Source of the DNA: DASQZJ01 sp035638775
GTDB lineage: Bacteria > Pseudomonadota > Gammaproteobacteria > UBA5335 > SLRW01
Assembly (NCBI GenBank): GCA_035638775.1
Contig: DASQZJ010000014.1
Location: 21,327-85,326, forward strand
Length of the DNA: 64,000 nt
Direction of reading: 5' to 3'
Both the position numbers and the translations under genes were made by a program. Below the pieces are notes generated by a model that saw nothing but the letters and a program-made list of their open reading frames with translations, had not been told where the DNA came from and did no database searches. This document shows, piece by piece, positions 10,232 to 20,637 of this stretch. Numbering within the stretch: position 1 is the stretch's first letter; each line of letters starts with the position of its first letter.

Positions 10232-10687
10232 ATGGATATTCGCAAGGTCAAGAAGCTTATAGAGCTGCTGGAGGAGTCCGGAATCGCCGAGCTGGAGATC
10301 AAGGAGGGCGACGACTCCGTACGCATCAACCGCTACGGGCAGCAGACGGCGGTGAGTTATCCGCCCCCCGCCGCCCCCGCGCCGGCACAGCCTGCGCCCG
10401 CCTCCGGGGAAGCGCCCGCGGAGCCCGCGGCGGAGGGCGGCGAGGAGCTCCAGGGCCACGCGATCTGCTCGCCGATGGTGGGCACCTTCTACCGGGCCCC
10501 GGCCCCGGACGCCCAGCCCTTCGTGGAAGTCGGCCAGGAGGTGCGTGAGGGCGAGCCGGTGTGCATCGTCGAGGCGATGAAAATGATGAACCAGATCGAG
10601 GCCGACCGCAGCGGCCGCATCGTGGACATCCTGGCCGAAAACGGCGAGCCGGTAGAATACGGGCAGCCACTGATCCTCATCCAGTAG
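10232..10687 (+). CDS. accB: Biotin carboxyl carrier protein of acetyl-CoA carboxylase
   Basis: 151 residues. Carries carboxybiotin between AccC and AccAD in the first step of fatty-acid synthesis. The N-terminal dimerising part (MDIRKVKKLIELLEESG) is followed by a Pro/Ala-rich linker (about residues 45-68) and the biotinyl domain, with EAMKMMN placing the biotinylated lysine at Lys117. The start chosen is the ATG after AAGGCGAAGG; an upstream in-frame ATG overlapping aroQ gives a non-conserved leader. Confidence 0.97.
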   Translation: MDIRKVKKLIELLEESGIAELEIKEGDDSVRINRYGQQTAVSYPPPAAPAPAQPAPASGEAPAEPAAEGGEELQGHAICSPMVGTFYRAPAPDAQPFVEVGQEVREGEPVCIVEAMKMMNQIEADRSGRIVDILAENGEPVEYGQPLILIQ

Positions 10688-10738
10688 CCCGGCTCTTCCG
10701 TCGCCGGGCACCGCCCAACGCTGCAAGAAGCACGAACC

Positions 10739-12079
10739 ATGCTCGATAAAGTGTTGATCGCCAACCGGGGCGAAATCGCGTTGCGCATCCTGCGCGCCTG
10801 CCGCGAGCTGGATATCGGTACCGTTGCCGTCCACTCGACCGTGGACCGCGAGCAGCCGCACGTACTGCTGGCCGACGAGAGCGTATGCATCGGACCGCCG
10901 CAGTCGTCCGAGAGCTACCTCAACATGCCCGCCATCATCAGCGCGGCGGAGGTCAGCGACTCGGTCGCGGTGCACCCCGGCTACGGTTTCCTCTCCGAGA
11001 ATGCCGACTTCGCCGAGCGGGTCGAGGAAAGCGGGTTCATCTTCATCGGCCCGCGCCCCGAGACCATCCGCCTGATGGGAGACAAGGTATCCGCCATCCG
11101 GGCCATGCAGGAAGCAGGAGTCCCCTGCGTCCCGGGCTCGGCCGGCGCGCTCGACAACGACGCCGATCGCACCCTCGCGATCGCGCGCGAGATCGGTTAC
11201 CCGGTGCTGATCAAGGCGGCGGCCGGCGGCGGCGGGCGCGGCATGCGCGTGGTGCACGCCGAGGCCCACCTGATCAACGCGATCTCGCTCACCCGCAGCG
11301 AGGCCCGGGCTTCCTTCGGCGACGACTCGGTGTACATGGAGAAATACCTGGAGCACCCGCGCCACATCGAGTTCCAGGTGCTGGCCGACGGCCAGGGCAA
11401 CGCCATTCACCTGGGGGAGCGTGACTGTTCCATGCAGCGTCGCCACCAGAAGATCATCGAGGAAGCGCCGGCGCCCGGGCTCCACGCGAGCGTCCGCCAG
11501 CGCATGGGCGAGCTCTGCGTGGAAGCCTGCCATCGCATCGGCTATCGCGGCGCGGGCACCTTCGAGTTTCTCTACGAGAACGGCGAGTTCTACTTCATCG
11601 AGATGAACACGCGGCTCCAGGTCGAGCACCCGATCACGGAGATGATCACCGGCGTGGACATCGTCAAGGAGCAGATCCGGGTCGCGGCCGGGGAACCGCT
11701 GCGCCACAAGCAATCGGACATCGAGGTGCGCGGGCACGCCGTCGAGTGCCGCATCAACGCCGAGCACCCGCGCACCTTCGTGCCTTCGCCCGGCAGGGTC
11801 CACAACTACCATGCTCCCGGCGGACCGGGCATCCGCATGGACTCGCACCTGTACAACGGCTACACCGTTCCCCCGCACTACGATTCGCTGATCGCCAAGC
11901 TGGTCGCCCACGGCGACAGCCGGAGCTCGGCCATCGCGCGGATGCGCAACGCGCTCACCGAGCTGGTGGTCGAAGGTATCGACACGAACGCGGCGCTGCA
12001 CCATGATCTGATGCTGGACCGGGCGTTCCAGGCGGGCGGTACCGACATCCACTACCTGGAAAAGAAGCTCGGGCGGTGA
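10739..12079 (+). CDS. accC: Biotin carboxylase subunit of acetyl-CoA carboxylase
   Basis: 446 residues. ATP-grasp enzyme that carboxylates the biotin on AccB. Motifs in order: LIANRGEIALRILRACRE at the N-terminus, HPGYGFLSENADF, IKAAAGGGGRGMR (ATP-binding glycine loop), and EMNTRLQVEHPITE with catalytic residues. Short form without a fused biotin domain, consistent with the neighbouring accB. The gap to accB is 51 bases. Confidence 0.98.
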   Translation: MLDKVLIANRGEIALRILRACRELDIGTVAVHSTVDREQPHVLLADESVCIGPPQSSESYLNMPAIISAAEVSDSVAVHPGYGFLSENADFAERVEESGFIFIGPRPETIRLMGDKVSAIRAMQEAGVPCVPGSAGALDNDADRTLAIAREIGYPVLIKAAAGGGGRGMRVVHAEAHLINAISLTRSEARASFGDDSVYMEKYLEHPRHIEFQVLADGQGNAIHLGERDCSMQRRHQKIIEEAPAPGLHASVRQRMGELCVEACHRIGYRGAGTFEFLYENGEFYFIEMNTRLQVEHPITEMITGVDIVKEQIRVAAGEPLRHKQSDIEVRGHAVECRINAEHPRTFVPSPGRVHNYHAPGGPGIRMDSHLYNGYTVPPHYDSLIAKLVAHGDSRSSAIARMRNALTELVVEGIDTNAALHHDLMLDRAFQAGGTDIHYLEKKLGR

Positions 12080-12149
12080 GCGGCCGGGCCCCCCGGCCCC
12101 GCGTGGCCGGGCCGAGGACCGGGTTCCGATACCCACCGGACCACCAGTG

Positions 12150-13034
12150 ATGGGATGGCAACAGCTCCTGATCGACCTGGATGACGAGGATGTCGATACC
12201 CTCGAGGTGGCCCTGCTCGAGCACGGTGCCCAGGCCGTGACCCTGCAGGACGCGCGCGACGACCCGATCCTGGAACCGCCGCCGGGCGCGCATCCGCTCT
12301 GGGACCGGCCACGGCTGGTGGCACTGTTCGACAGCGAATGCGACGTCGAGGCCGCCGTCCGGGGAACCTACCGCACCCTCGGCCGGCGGGCCCCGCCGCA
12401 CAGCGTCGAGCCGCTCGAGGACCGGGACTGGGAACGCGCCTGGATGGAGGACTTCCGCGCGATGCGCTTCGGGCGCCGCCTGTGGGTATGCCCCCGCGGC
12501 TCCACCCCGCCGGACCCGGAGGCGGTCAACGTGATGCTCGATCCGGGGCTGGCCTTCGGCACCGGAACGCACGCGACGACGGCGCTGTGCCTTGAATGGC
12601 TCGACGCCAATGGTGCTGACGTGGCGGGCGAGGTGATCGACTACGGCTGCGGATCCGGCATCCTGTCCATCGCGGCGGCCCGTCTCGGCGCCCGGCGCGT
12701 ATGGGCCGTGGACAACGATCCGCAGGCGCTGCTCGCGACACGCGAGAACGCGGCCCACAACGCGGTCGCCGGGACCGTCCGGCCGCGCCTGCCGGAAGAG
12801 CTGTCGGCGCTGCAGGCCGATCTGCTGCTGGCGAACATCCTGGCCGCCCCGCTGATCGAGCTCGCAGACCGGATCGCCGACCGTGTTCGCCCGGGCGGAC
12901 ACGTCGTCCTGTCCGGCATCCTCCGCGATCAGGCGAAGCGCGTCGCGGACGCCTACGGCGCGGCATTCCGGATGGACCCGCCGACGTCGCGCGAGGAGTG
13001 GGTACGGTTGAGCGGCGTTCGCCGCGAGCCGTAG
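12150..13034 (+). CDS. prmA: Ribosomal protein L11 methyltransferase
   Basis: 294 residues. S-adenosylmethionine-dependent enzyme that trimethylates ribosomal protein L11. N-terminal L11-recognition domain, then NVMLDPGLAFGTGTHATTALCL and the SAM loop IDYGCGSGILSIAAA, with LLLANILAAPL as the NxxNIL-type motif. A GTG directly before the ATG could also serve as start and would add one residue. It follows accC as in many gammaproteobacteria. Confidence 0.95.
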   Translation: MGWQQLLIDLDDEDVDTLEVALLEHGAQAVTLQDARDDPILEPPPGAHPLWDRPRLVALFDSECDVEAAVRGTYRTLGRRAPPHSVEPLEDRDWERAWMEDFRAMRFGRRLWVCPRGSTPPDPEAVNVMLDPGLAFGTGTHATTALCLEWLDANGADVAGEVIDYGCGSGILSIAAARLGARRVWAVDNDPQALLATRENAAHNAVAGTVRPRLPEELSALQADLLLANILAAPLIELADRIADRVRPGGHVVLSGILRDQAKRVADAYGAAFRMDPPTSREEWVRLSGVRREP

Positions 13035-13050
13035 CGCCACGGAGGTCCGG

Positions 13051-13899
13051 ATGTACACCCGCTGCCCGGAGTGCCACACGGATTTCGTCGTCGGTGCGAC
13101 CCAGCTGCGGGCCGCGCGTGGCCTGGTTCGCTGCAGCCGCTGCGGTGCGACGTTCAACGCCCTGGACGACCTTCACGACGACATGCCGCCACCACTGGCA
13201 GAACAGGACGGGGACACCGAACCGGCAACGCCCCCGCCCTACCGCTGGGCGGACGACGACGGCGCCGACTGGTGGACCATCCCGCCGGACCTGGAGCAGC
13301 GCCCGGACGCCGGACCGGCGTCACAGCCGGAGCCGGTGCGGCCGGAAGCCGAAGACCCGGGCGCCGACGAAACCGGGGATTCCCCGTTCGCCGAAGCTCC
13401 CCGGCCACGCCGCCCGCGGCGCTGGCTGTGGGGAACGCTCTGCGTACTGGCCCTGCTGGCGCTGGCGGCGCAGGCCGGGTTCTGGAACCGGGATTCGTGG
13501 GCCGAGTCGCCGCAGTGGCGGCCGGTGCTCGCGGCGGTCTGCGGCCGCCTCCCGGTCCCCTGCGGCCTGCCGCCATTCGTCATGCTCGACCGGCTGCGTC
13601 TGGAAAACTACACGTTCTCCGCCGATCCCGACCGTCCCGGCGCCCTCTCGTTCTCCGGCGTGCTCGTGAACCGCGCTCCCCTGCCCCAGGCCTTCCCCCT
13701 GCTCCACATCAGCATGGAGAATCGCTGGGGAGATACGGTCGCCGTCGGCGCCTTCGGTCCCGCGGACTACCTGGGCGAGCCGGTCGACACGGAAGACGGC
13801 ATTCGCCCGGGGCAGCACATTCCCATCCGTCTGGAGCTGAAGGATCCGGGATCACAGGCCAGCGGTTTCCAGTTCGAGTTCGCCTCTCCGGACCGCTAG
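13051..13899 (+). CDS. Zinc-ribbon membrane protein, DUF3426 type
   Basis: 282 residues. N-terminal zinc ribbon with Cys5, Cys8, Cys28, Cys31 (MYTRCPEC ... LVRCSRCG), an acidic and proline-rich linker, one membrane segment at about residues 128-147 (LWGTLCVLALLALAAQAGFW) and a C-terminal periplasmic domain. This architecture (MJ0042-type finger plus DUF3426) is regularly found between prmA and fis. Function unknown; a role in sensing or envelope assembly is only a guess. It starts 16 bases after prmA and is probably in the same transcript. Confidence 0.85.
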   Translation: MYTRCPECHTDFVVGATQLRAARGLVRCSRCGATFNALDDLHDDMPPPLAEQDGDTEPATPPPYRWADDDGADWWTIPPDLEQRPDAGPASQPEPVRPEAEDPGADETGDSPFAEAPRPRRPRRWLWGTLCVLALLALAAQAGFWNRDSWAESPQWRPVLAAVCGRLPVPCGLPPFVMLDRLRLENYTFSADPDRPGALSFSGVLVNRAPLPQAFPLLHISMENRWGDTVAVGAFGPADYLGEPVDTEDGIRPGQHIPIRLELKDPGSQASGFQFEFASPDR

Positions 13900-14379
13900 G
13901 CGCGTTATTCCGAAGAGCCCGGGTCGGAAGCGGTGGCGGATGCAAAATCCGCCTACAAGCCGCCGGCGTAATGAGCTAGGATTACCCGGAGAATCGTCGC
14001 CACCGATGGACCGGCCCGCGAGCTGCCTCGCGGAGACCCCGGCCCGGCCAACGCGACCGCCGGCAACGTGGCACACAGGGGGGCGCCGGATCTGCTTCTC
14101 GATCCGCTCGCGTGCGGCGCCCATCCGGCCCGGCCGATGCCGGGCCGTCGCGGGTAAGCACTCCCGCGTATGTGCTGGCAGGAGACTTTCGGCGCGTGCC
14201 GTGTGCGTGGGCACCGCCGGCCGACTGCCCGTTTGCGTCAGCGGGCAGCCGGTGAGCACCATCGCCCGGATAAACACAGATAAGGACGGCTCCCGACCAC
14301 GTTCCGGCCGGGCAGGCCCGGCACATGCGGTGTGGCCGGGACCAATGCCGTCCCGCCGCGTTGCAAGGGGGTCGAAGAC
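13900..14379. other. 480-base gap before fis; no gene seen
   Basis: Open frames here have poor amino-acid composition and no family resemblance. Two hairpins are visible: a 9-bp perfect stem at 14126-14147 with a CGAT loop, and CTGCCCG/CGGGCAG around 14225-14250. Neither has a T tract. In many gammaproteobacteria dusB precedes fis; it is missing here. The fis promoter and leader should be in the right-hand part. Confidence 0.5.
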
Positions 14380-14664
14380 ATGCTCAATCCGGAGAAGGCC
14401 GTCGGTCTGCATATGGAGCCACCCAAGAACCCGCCCGAGCCGCTCAGGACATGTGTGCAGAAAGCGCTCGACAAGTACTTCGCCGACCTGAACGGGCACG
14501 CTCCCGGTGATCTCTACCAGATGGTGATGCGCGAGGTGGAAGCACCCCTGCTCGAATCCGTGATGGCGTATACCCGCGGAAACCAGACGCGGGCAGCGGA
14601 AATCCTGGGCATCAACCGCAGCACCCTGCGTAAGCGCCTGAGGACCCACAACCTCGACAAGTAA
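14380..14664 (+). CDS. fis: DNA-binding protein Fis
   Basis: 94 residues, near the usual 98. Nucleoid protein that bends DNA and activates rRNA and other promoters. The C-terminal helix-turn-helix TRGNQTRAAEILGINRSTLRKRLR is almost identical to the family, and LNGHAPGDLYQMVMREVEAPLLESVM matches the dimerisation core. The start chosen is the ATG 8 bases after AAGGGGG; an upstream in-frame ATG would add 16 non-conserved residues. purH follows after 116 bases. Confidence 0.93.
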   Translation: MLNPEKAVGLHMEPPKNPPEPLRTCVQKALDKYFADLNGHAPGDLYQMVMREVEAPLLESVMAYTRGNQTRAAEILGINRSTLRKRLRTHNLDK

Positions 14665-14780
14665 CGCCCGCGTGCGGATAATGCGCGCCATCCGGCCCGC
14701 ACCGCGCCCGGTCCACCCGCCGCCGTGAGCGGGCGGATCGTGCAGCACGTCGCCCCCAACCCGCGGAGCAGGACTTCGCC

Positions 14781-16343
<1,563 letters not shown>

Positions 16344-16368
16344 GTCACCCCGAAGCGGAGAGATGTCC

Positions 16369-17661
16369 ATGTCGCAAGATGCCATGACGGTGCTGGTGGT
16401 CGGAGGCGGCGGCCGCGAGCATGCGCTCGCGTGGAAAGCCTCTCTCTCGCTGCGCGTGAGCCGGGTGCTGGTGGCGCCGGGCAACCCGGGAACGGACAGG
16501 GAGCCGGGGATCGAAAACGCGGCGGTCGCGGCAGACGACCTCGACGGCCTGGTCGCGCTGGCGCGCCGGGAGGCCGTCGACCTGACCATCGTGGGCCCGG
16601 AGGCACCGCTGGTGGCCGGCCTTGCCGACCGCTTCGAGGAAGCCGGCCTGCGCTGCTTCGGTCCCCGTGCCGGGGCCGCCCGCCTGGAGGGCTCGAAGGC
16701 TTTCGCGAAGGCGTTCCTCACCCGTCACGGCATCCCCACGGCGGGCTATCGAACGTTCCGGGATCCGGACGAGGCCGAGCGCTACGTCCGGGATCACCGT
16801 GGCCCGCTGGTGGTCAAGGCCGACGGCCTCGCCGCCGGCAAGGGCGTGGTGATCGCGCGCAGCCCGGACGAGGCCGCCGACGCGGCCCGGGCGATGCTCA
16901 GCGAGGGCCGTTTCGGCCCGGCGGGCTCGGAAGTCGTGATCGAGGATTTCCTGGAAGGGGAAGAGGCCAGTTTCATCGCCATGGTGGACGGCGAGCATGT
17001 ACTGCCGCTCGCAACCTCGCAGGATCACAAGCGCCTGGGCGACGGCGACAGCGGGCCCAACACCGGGGGCATGGGCGCCTACTCGCCCGCACCCGTGGTG
17101 ACCCCGGCGGTCCATGAGCGGGTCATGCGCGAGGTGATCGAGCCGACGATCGCGGGCATGGCACGGGACGGCCATCGCTACACCGGATTCCTCTACGCCG
17201 GACTGATGGTCGCCCCGGACGGCACGCCACGCGTACTGGAATTCAACTGCCGCTTCGGCGATCCCGAGGCACAGCCGGTACTGATGCGACTGCAGTCCGA
17301 CCTGGTCGCGCTGTGCGAGGCCGCCCTCGATGGCAGGCTGGATGCCGTGGAGGCAGCCTGGGACCCCCGCCCGGCGGTGGGCGTGGTGATGGCTTCCGGA
17401 GGCTATCCCGGACGTTACCGGAAGGGCCTGCCGATCGAGGGGCTGGAGGCGGATGCTGACCCGGAAGTGAAGGTCTTCCATGCCGGAACCGCGCGCCGGG
17501 AGCACGGGATCGTGACCGCCGGAGGCCGGGTGCTGTGCGTGTGTGCCCTGGGCGCGACGGTCGCCGACGCCCGCGACCGTGCCTACGAGCGTGTCGCCGG
17601 CATCGCCTGGGAGGGCGCGGTCTACCGGCACGATATCGCGGCCCGCGCGATCGATCGATAA
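16369..17661 (+). CDS. purD: Phosphoribosylamine-glycine ligase (GARS)
   Basis: 430 residues. ATP-grasp ligase joining glycine to phosphoribosylamine, step two of purine synthesis. Motifs: VLVVGGGGREHALAWK at the N-terminus, VVKADGLAAGKGV, GPNTGGMGAYSPAP, and LEFNCRFGDPEAQ. Three in-frame ATGs occur (16363, 16369, 16384); GGAG is 8 bases before the one at 16369, which was chosen. Probably co-transcribed with purH. Confidence 0.97.
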   Translation: MSQDAMTVLVVGGGGREHALAWKASLSLRVSRVLVAPGNPGTDREPGIENAAVAADDLDGLVALARREAVDLTIVGPEAPLVAGLADRFEEAGLRCFGPRAGAARLEGSKAFAKAFLTRHGIPTAGYRTFRDPDEAERYVRDHRGPLVVKADGLAAGKGVVIARSPDEAADAARAMLSEGRFGPAGSEVVIEDFLEGEEASFIAMVDGEHVLPLATSQDHKRLGDGDSGPNTGGMGAYSPAPVVTPAVHERVMREVIEPTIAGMARDGHRYTGFLYAGLMVAPDGTPRVLEFNCRFGDPEAQPVLMRLQSDLVALCEAALDGRLDAVEAAWDPRPAVGVVMASGGYPGRYRKGLPIEGLEADADPEVKVFHAGTARREHGIVTAGGRVLCVCALGATVADARDRAYERVAGIAWEGAVYRHDIAARAIDR

Positions 17662-17720
17662 GGCGGGCAGGCTTGAGCGGAGCGGCGGTCGGGTACCGGG
17701 GTGTGGATAATAAGTAACGG

Positions 17721-17911
17721 ACAGTTTTAAGTTTTAGGTGTTGAGTTTTAAGAAAGAAGCGGCGGATCGAGGTGCTCAATCTGCGGCGACAGGCTGGCCG
17801 CGCGGATGCGAAATGACGCCCGTGGCTGGGACTGTAAGCAGCACCCAGCTGCCCGCGCCGACGCCTCTTCACTTAAGACTCAACACTTAAAACTTAATAC
17901 TCTGTTTTTTT
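17721..17911. repeat. AT-rich long-loop inverted repeat between convergent genes
   Basis: Arms 17727-17752 and 17872-17897 are 26 bases long and match at 24 positions as inverted repeats. Each arm is built from TTAAG/GTTTTAAG-type units, strikingly AT-rich against the local DNA. The 119-base interior is GC-rich and noncoding. The right arm is followed by a run of eight T (17904-17911) next to the stop codon of the minus-strand gene. It occupies almost the whole gap between purD and the convergent TPR gene. It could end transcription of purD; a mobile-repeat origin is also possible. Confidence 0.75.
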
Positions 17912-19224
17912 TAGAAAAACCGCTCCAGACTCACCTCCGCCCAGCCGCGGTGGTAGCTATCCGAGGCGAAATTCGAGTTGTCCTCCTCGTAGCCGAGCTG
18001 CAGCGCCGTGCGCCACTTGCCCGCGAAATCCCGGTGCAGGCCGAACTGGAGCATCGGTCGGCGATCGGTACGGTTCTTCGTGACCAGGCTGCCGGCCACG
18101 ACCCGCGTGTCCGGGTCGCGGTAAACGCTGTACTGCCACGACAGTCTCGCACTGGCGACGATGCCGGCTGCCACGGGGTGGCTGTAGCGCACCCCCAGGG
18201 TCTGGCGCACCGGTGAGAAGCTCAGGAAGACGGGGCCCTGGCGCAGGTCCCGGCGGCGGTTGAGCTCGAAGGTGTACCACAGCTGCCAGCCGGATGCGCC
18301 CGCCGGGGCACCGAAGCTTCCGCGGAGCTCCTGGCGCCAGCCGTCCAGGTAGCCGTAGCCGCTGCCGCCGAGAATACGGACGAAGCGATAGCGGAGCGCG
18401 AGGCGCAGGCCGTCGGTAACCGGGCGGGCTCCGCGCAACGTCAGGCCGGCCGTGCGCTCCAGCTCCCGGCCGCCGAAGTCGACCCGTCCGACCCCGGCAC
18501 GCGCACGTGTCTGCCAGTTGCCCAGTGGCCGGGTCCCCTCCACGCTCAGTGCGTAGCTGCCCAGGTCATAGCCCGACAATCCCGCGTAGCGCCGGGTATC
18601 CAGCGCCCCCAACACCCGCACGCCGCTCTGCCAGTCGCCGTGGACCAGGCCCTGCCCGGCCAGTAGAAGTCCCCCGTAGGCGGCGCCCTTGCGGCTGGCG
18701 GAGATCACCTGGTTGTCGCTGGCCAGGATCGCGTTGTCGTCGTAACCCGCGGAGAGCCGGGCCAGGCCGTACCAGCGGCGCGTCCCCGGCAGGCGGCCGA
18801 GCATCCGCTCGGCGAGCTGTCTCAGGGTCTTCGTCTCGGCCGTCTTTCTGGCCCGGTCGAACCAGTAGCGGGCGGCGCCGTGGCGGCCCTCCCGGTACGC
18901 CACCAGGCCGAGATTGTAGTAGCTCAGCGCGGCCATGCCGGGGGAGCCGGCGGACTTCAGGAAGGCATCCCGGGCCTGCGGATAGCGACCGAGGTGGTAA
19001 TACGTCACCCCCAGGTTGTAGTACAGGGCGGCGGAGTGCATGCCGGCCTGCTCTGCACGCAGGAAATCGGAAAGGGCGGAGCGGTAGCGGTGCCCGTGGA
19101 ACGCCGCGATGCCGTCCCGGAATGCCTGGTCGGCGGTCGTCCCCTGCGCCCGGGCCGGCAAGCCGTGCAGCAGGGACAGCAGGGCGATGGCAACGGCCAG
19201 CGCCAGGGTTCTGGAAGCCGACAT
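17911..19224 (-). CDS. TPR protein with C-terminal outer-membrane beta-barrel
   Basis: 437 residues. Signal peptide MSASRTLALAVAIALLSLLHGLPARA, then TPR-like repeats (about residues 30-150: QAFRDGIAAFHGHRYRSALSDF, YYNLGVTYYHLGRYPQARDAF, YYNLGLVAYREGRHGAARYWF). From about residue 165 the sequence alternates short amphipathic strands and ends WAEVSLERFF, a terminal Phe typical of BAM substrates. TPR plus barrel recalls the Slam (DUF560) surface-lipoprotein translocators, but I cannot confirm homology. Start: the ATG after GGGGAT; an upstream in-frame start would add 37 odd residues. Same strand as the sigma/anti-sigma and Gln-rich genes. Confidence 0.75.
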   Translation of the reverse strand: MSASRTLALAVAIALLSLLHGLPARAQGTTADQAFRDGIAAFHGHRYRSALSDFLRAEQAGMHSAALYYNLGVTYYHLGRYPQARDAFLKSAGSPGMAALSYYNLGLVAYREGRHGAARYWFDRARKTAETKTLRQLAERMLGRLPGTRRWYGLARLSAGYDDNAILASDNQVISASRKGAAYGGLLLAGQGLVHGDWQSGVRVLGALDTRRYAGLSGYDLGSYALSVEGTRPLGNWQTRARAGVGRVDFGGRELERTAGLTLRGARPVTDGLRLALRYRFVRILGGSGYGYLDGWRQELRGSFGAPAGASGWQLWYTFELNRRRDLRQGPVFLSFSPVRQTLGVRYSHPVAAGIVASARLSWQYSVYRDPDTRVVAGSLVTKNRTDRRPMLQFGLHRDFAGKWRTALQLGYEEDNSNFASDSYHRGWAEVSLERFF

Positions 19225-19433
19225 GAAATCCCCGTCTTCTTGCGCCGGCCCCCGCGTTCCGGCGACCGAAGGTGCGACTCGATCTCGCGACCCTGACGGG
19301 CCGATGCTCCCGACGATACGGCGGGCAGGCTCCACCGGGGAACCCGCCCGTCAAGGGATGTCTGCCGATTATACGGATAGCGGCGCGCCCGGGGGAAATC
19401 CAGGGACCCCGGACCCGGGGCGCGCCGTGAGGA

Positions 19434-19952
19434 TCAGTTGTCGGAGCCGCCGGAGGGCTGCAGCAGGTTGTTGAGCAGGTCCTGGGTCTGCTGCTCCACG
19501 TCCTGGGTGGTCTGCTTGAACTGCTGCGTGGTCTGGTTGAGATCCTGCTGCAACTGCTGCTGGGTCTGCCGGGTCTGCTGCTCGCTCTGCCGGGCCTGCT
19601 GCTGCGCCTGTTGCGCCTGGTCCTGCGCCTGTTGCGCCTGCTGCCGCGCCTGTTGTGCGTTCTCGCGCATCTGCTCCGCGTCCCGGGAGCCCTGCTGACC
19701 CGATGACATCTCGCCCGCCCGGCTCCCGTTGTCCGCGCCCTGCGCGGCCTGCTGCGCCGACCGGGCTGCCTGCCGTGCGTGCCCGGGAAGGTGGATCTGG
19801 TCGACGAACTTCTGCTCGCTGGCGTCGTTCGGGCTGACCACCGTCATGGTCACGCCCATGCCCCCGTTGCCGGCGGCGGACGCCGCGAGCGGTGCCATGG
19901 CAATGGCCGCAGCCACGAGCGCCAGCACCTTGACGAGGTTGTGACGTTTCAT
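19434..19952 (-). CDS. Exported glutamine-rich coiled-coil protein
   Basis: 172 residues. Clear signal peptide (MKRHNLVKVLALVAAAIAMAPLAASA). A short hydrophobic or structured part follows (GMGVTMTVVSPNDASEQKFVDQIHLP), then a long tract of Gln/Ala/Arg repeats (about residues 60-155, QQARQQAQQAQ-type units) expected to form a coiled coil, and a short polar tail. I do not recognise a function. It sits 25 bases after the anti-sigma gene and is likely part of the same transcript, which suggests it is a target or partner of that signalling pair. Periplasmic location is inferred. Confidence 0.75.
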   Translation of the reverse strand: MKRHNLVKVLALVAAAIAMAPLAASAAGNGGMGVTMTVVSPNDASEQKFVDQIHLPGHARQAARSAQQAAQGADNGSRAGEMSSGQQGSRDAEQMRENAQQARQQAQQAQDQAQQAQQQARQSEQQTRQTQQQLQQDLNQTTQQFKQTTQDVEQQTQDLLNNLLQPSGGSDN

Positions 19953-19977
19953 TGTCCTCTACCTCCCTGCCCGGTCG

Positions 19978-20637
19978 TCAGAGTTGCACGCCCTGAGTGC
20001 TCTCCGACGACGCGGACGGCTGGTTCTCCCCCGATACGCGCAGCCGTATGCGGATCTCCTTGACCTGGCCCTGGTGCTCGATACGGGCGACGAGCGTGCC
20101 CGTGCCGGCTCCGCTTGCCTTCAGCGGCAGCGACAGTCCGTTGCGTCCCTGCTGCAGGTGCCCCTTCCAGCGCAGGTCCCGCTGGCCCGGGTAACCGGCG
20201 AGCTCCACGTTGGCGGGCAGCCGAACCTCGAAGGTCACATCCTGCAGCGAGTGGCGCGAATCGAGCGCGAGCGTGACGGTCCGCTCACCCTGCTGCGGTA
20301 CCAGCAGCACCCGGGAAGAGGGCTGCATGGACAGCCCCCAGCGCACGCCGACCAGGATGGCTGCGGCCAGGACACCGGCCGCCAGCGCCGAAACCGCGGT
20401 CCAGCGCCGCCAGCGGCCCTGCCGACGCGCGCGCCGCAGCGCCTGCGCCGGAAAGTCCGGACGCATCGGGGGATCGGGCAGCGCGGCAAGCTGCCGGCGC
20501 AGGTCACGGACCTGCGCGGCGTAGGTACGGCAGTGCTCGCACCCCTCGAGATGCTCCCGCATGGCGGCGGATTCGGACGGCGCGAGCAACCCTTCCTGCC
20601 AGGCGTCCCAGTTCAGCTCGAAATCCGCACACTTCAT
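19978..20637 (-). CDS. Membrane anti-sigma factor with zinc-finger (zf-HC2 type) domain
   Basis: 219 residues. The N-terminal part has the ZAS-type motif HLEGCEHC (residues 28-35; His28, Cys32, Cys35), which binds and holds ECF sigma factors. One membrane segment lies at about residues 79-97 (AVSALAAGVLAAAILVGV). The periplasmic remainder is rich in beta strands (TVTLALDS, VTFEVRLPANVELAGYPG, GTLVARIEHQG) and looks like a sensor domain with an immunoglobulin-like pattern. It overlaps the sigma gene by 4 bases (ATGA), the usual arrangement for a sigma/anti-sigma pair. Confidence 0.85.
   Translation of the reverse strand: MKCADFELNWDAWQEGLLAPSESAAMREHLEGCEHCRTYAAQVRDLRRQLAALPDPPMRPDFPAQALRRARRQGRWRRWTAVSALAAGVLAAAILVGVRWGLSMQPSSRVLLVPQQGERTVTLALDSRHSLQDVTFEVRLPANVELAGYPGQRDLRWKGHLQQGRNGLSLPLKASGAGTGTLVARIEHQGQVKEIRIRLRVSGENQPSASSESTQGVQL

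Noticed and set aside
13940..14491. A 183-codon frame running into fis
   Set aside because: Arg/Pro-rich composition, no start signal, overlaps fis in another frame.
19480..19720. Short repeats that might be a CRISPR or tandem array
   Set aside because: They are codon repeats for Gln/Ala/Arg inside an exported coiled-coil gene, without regular spacers.
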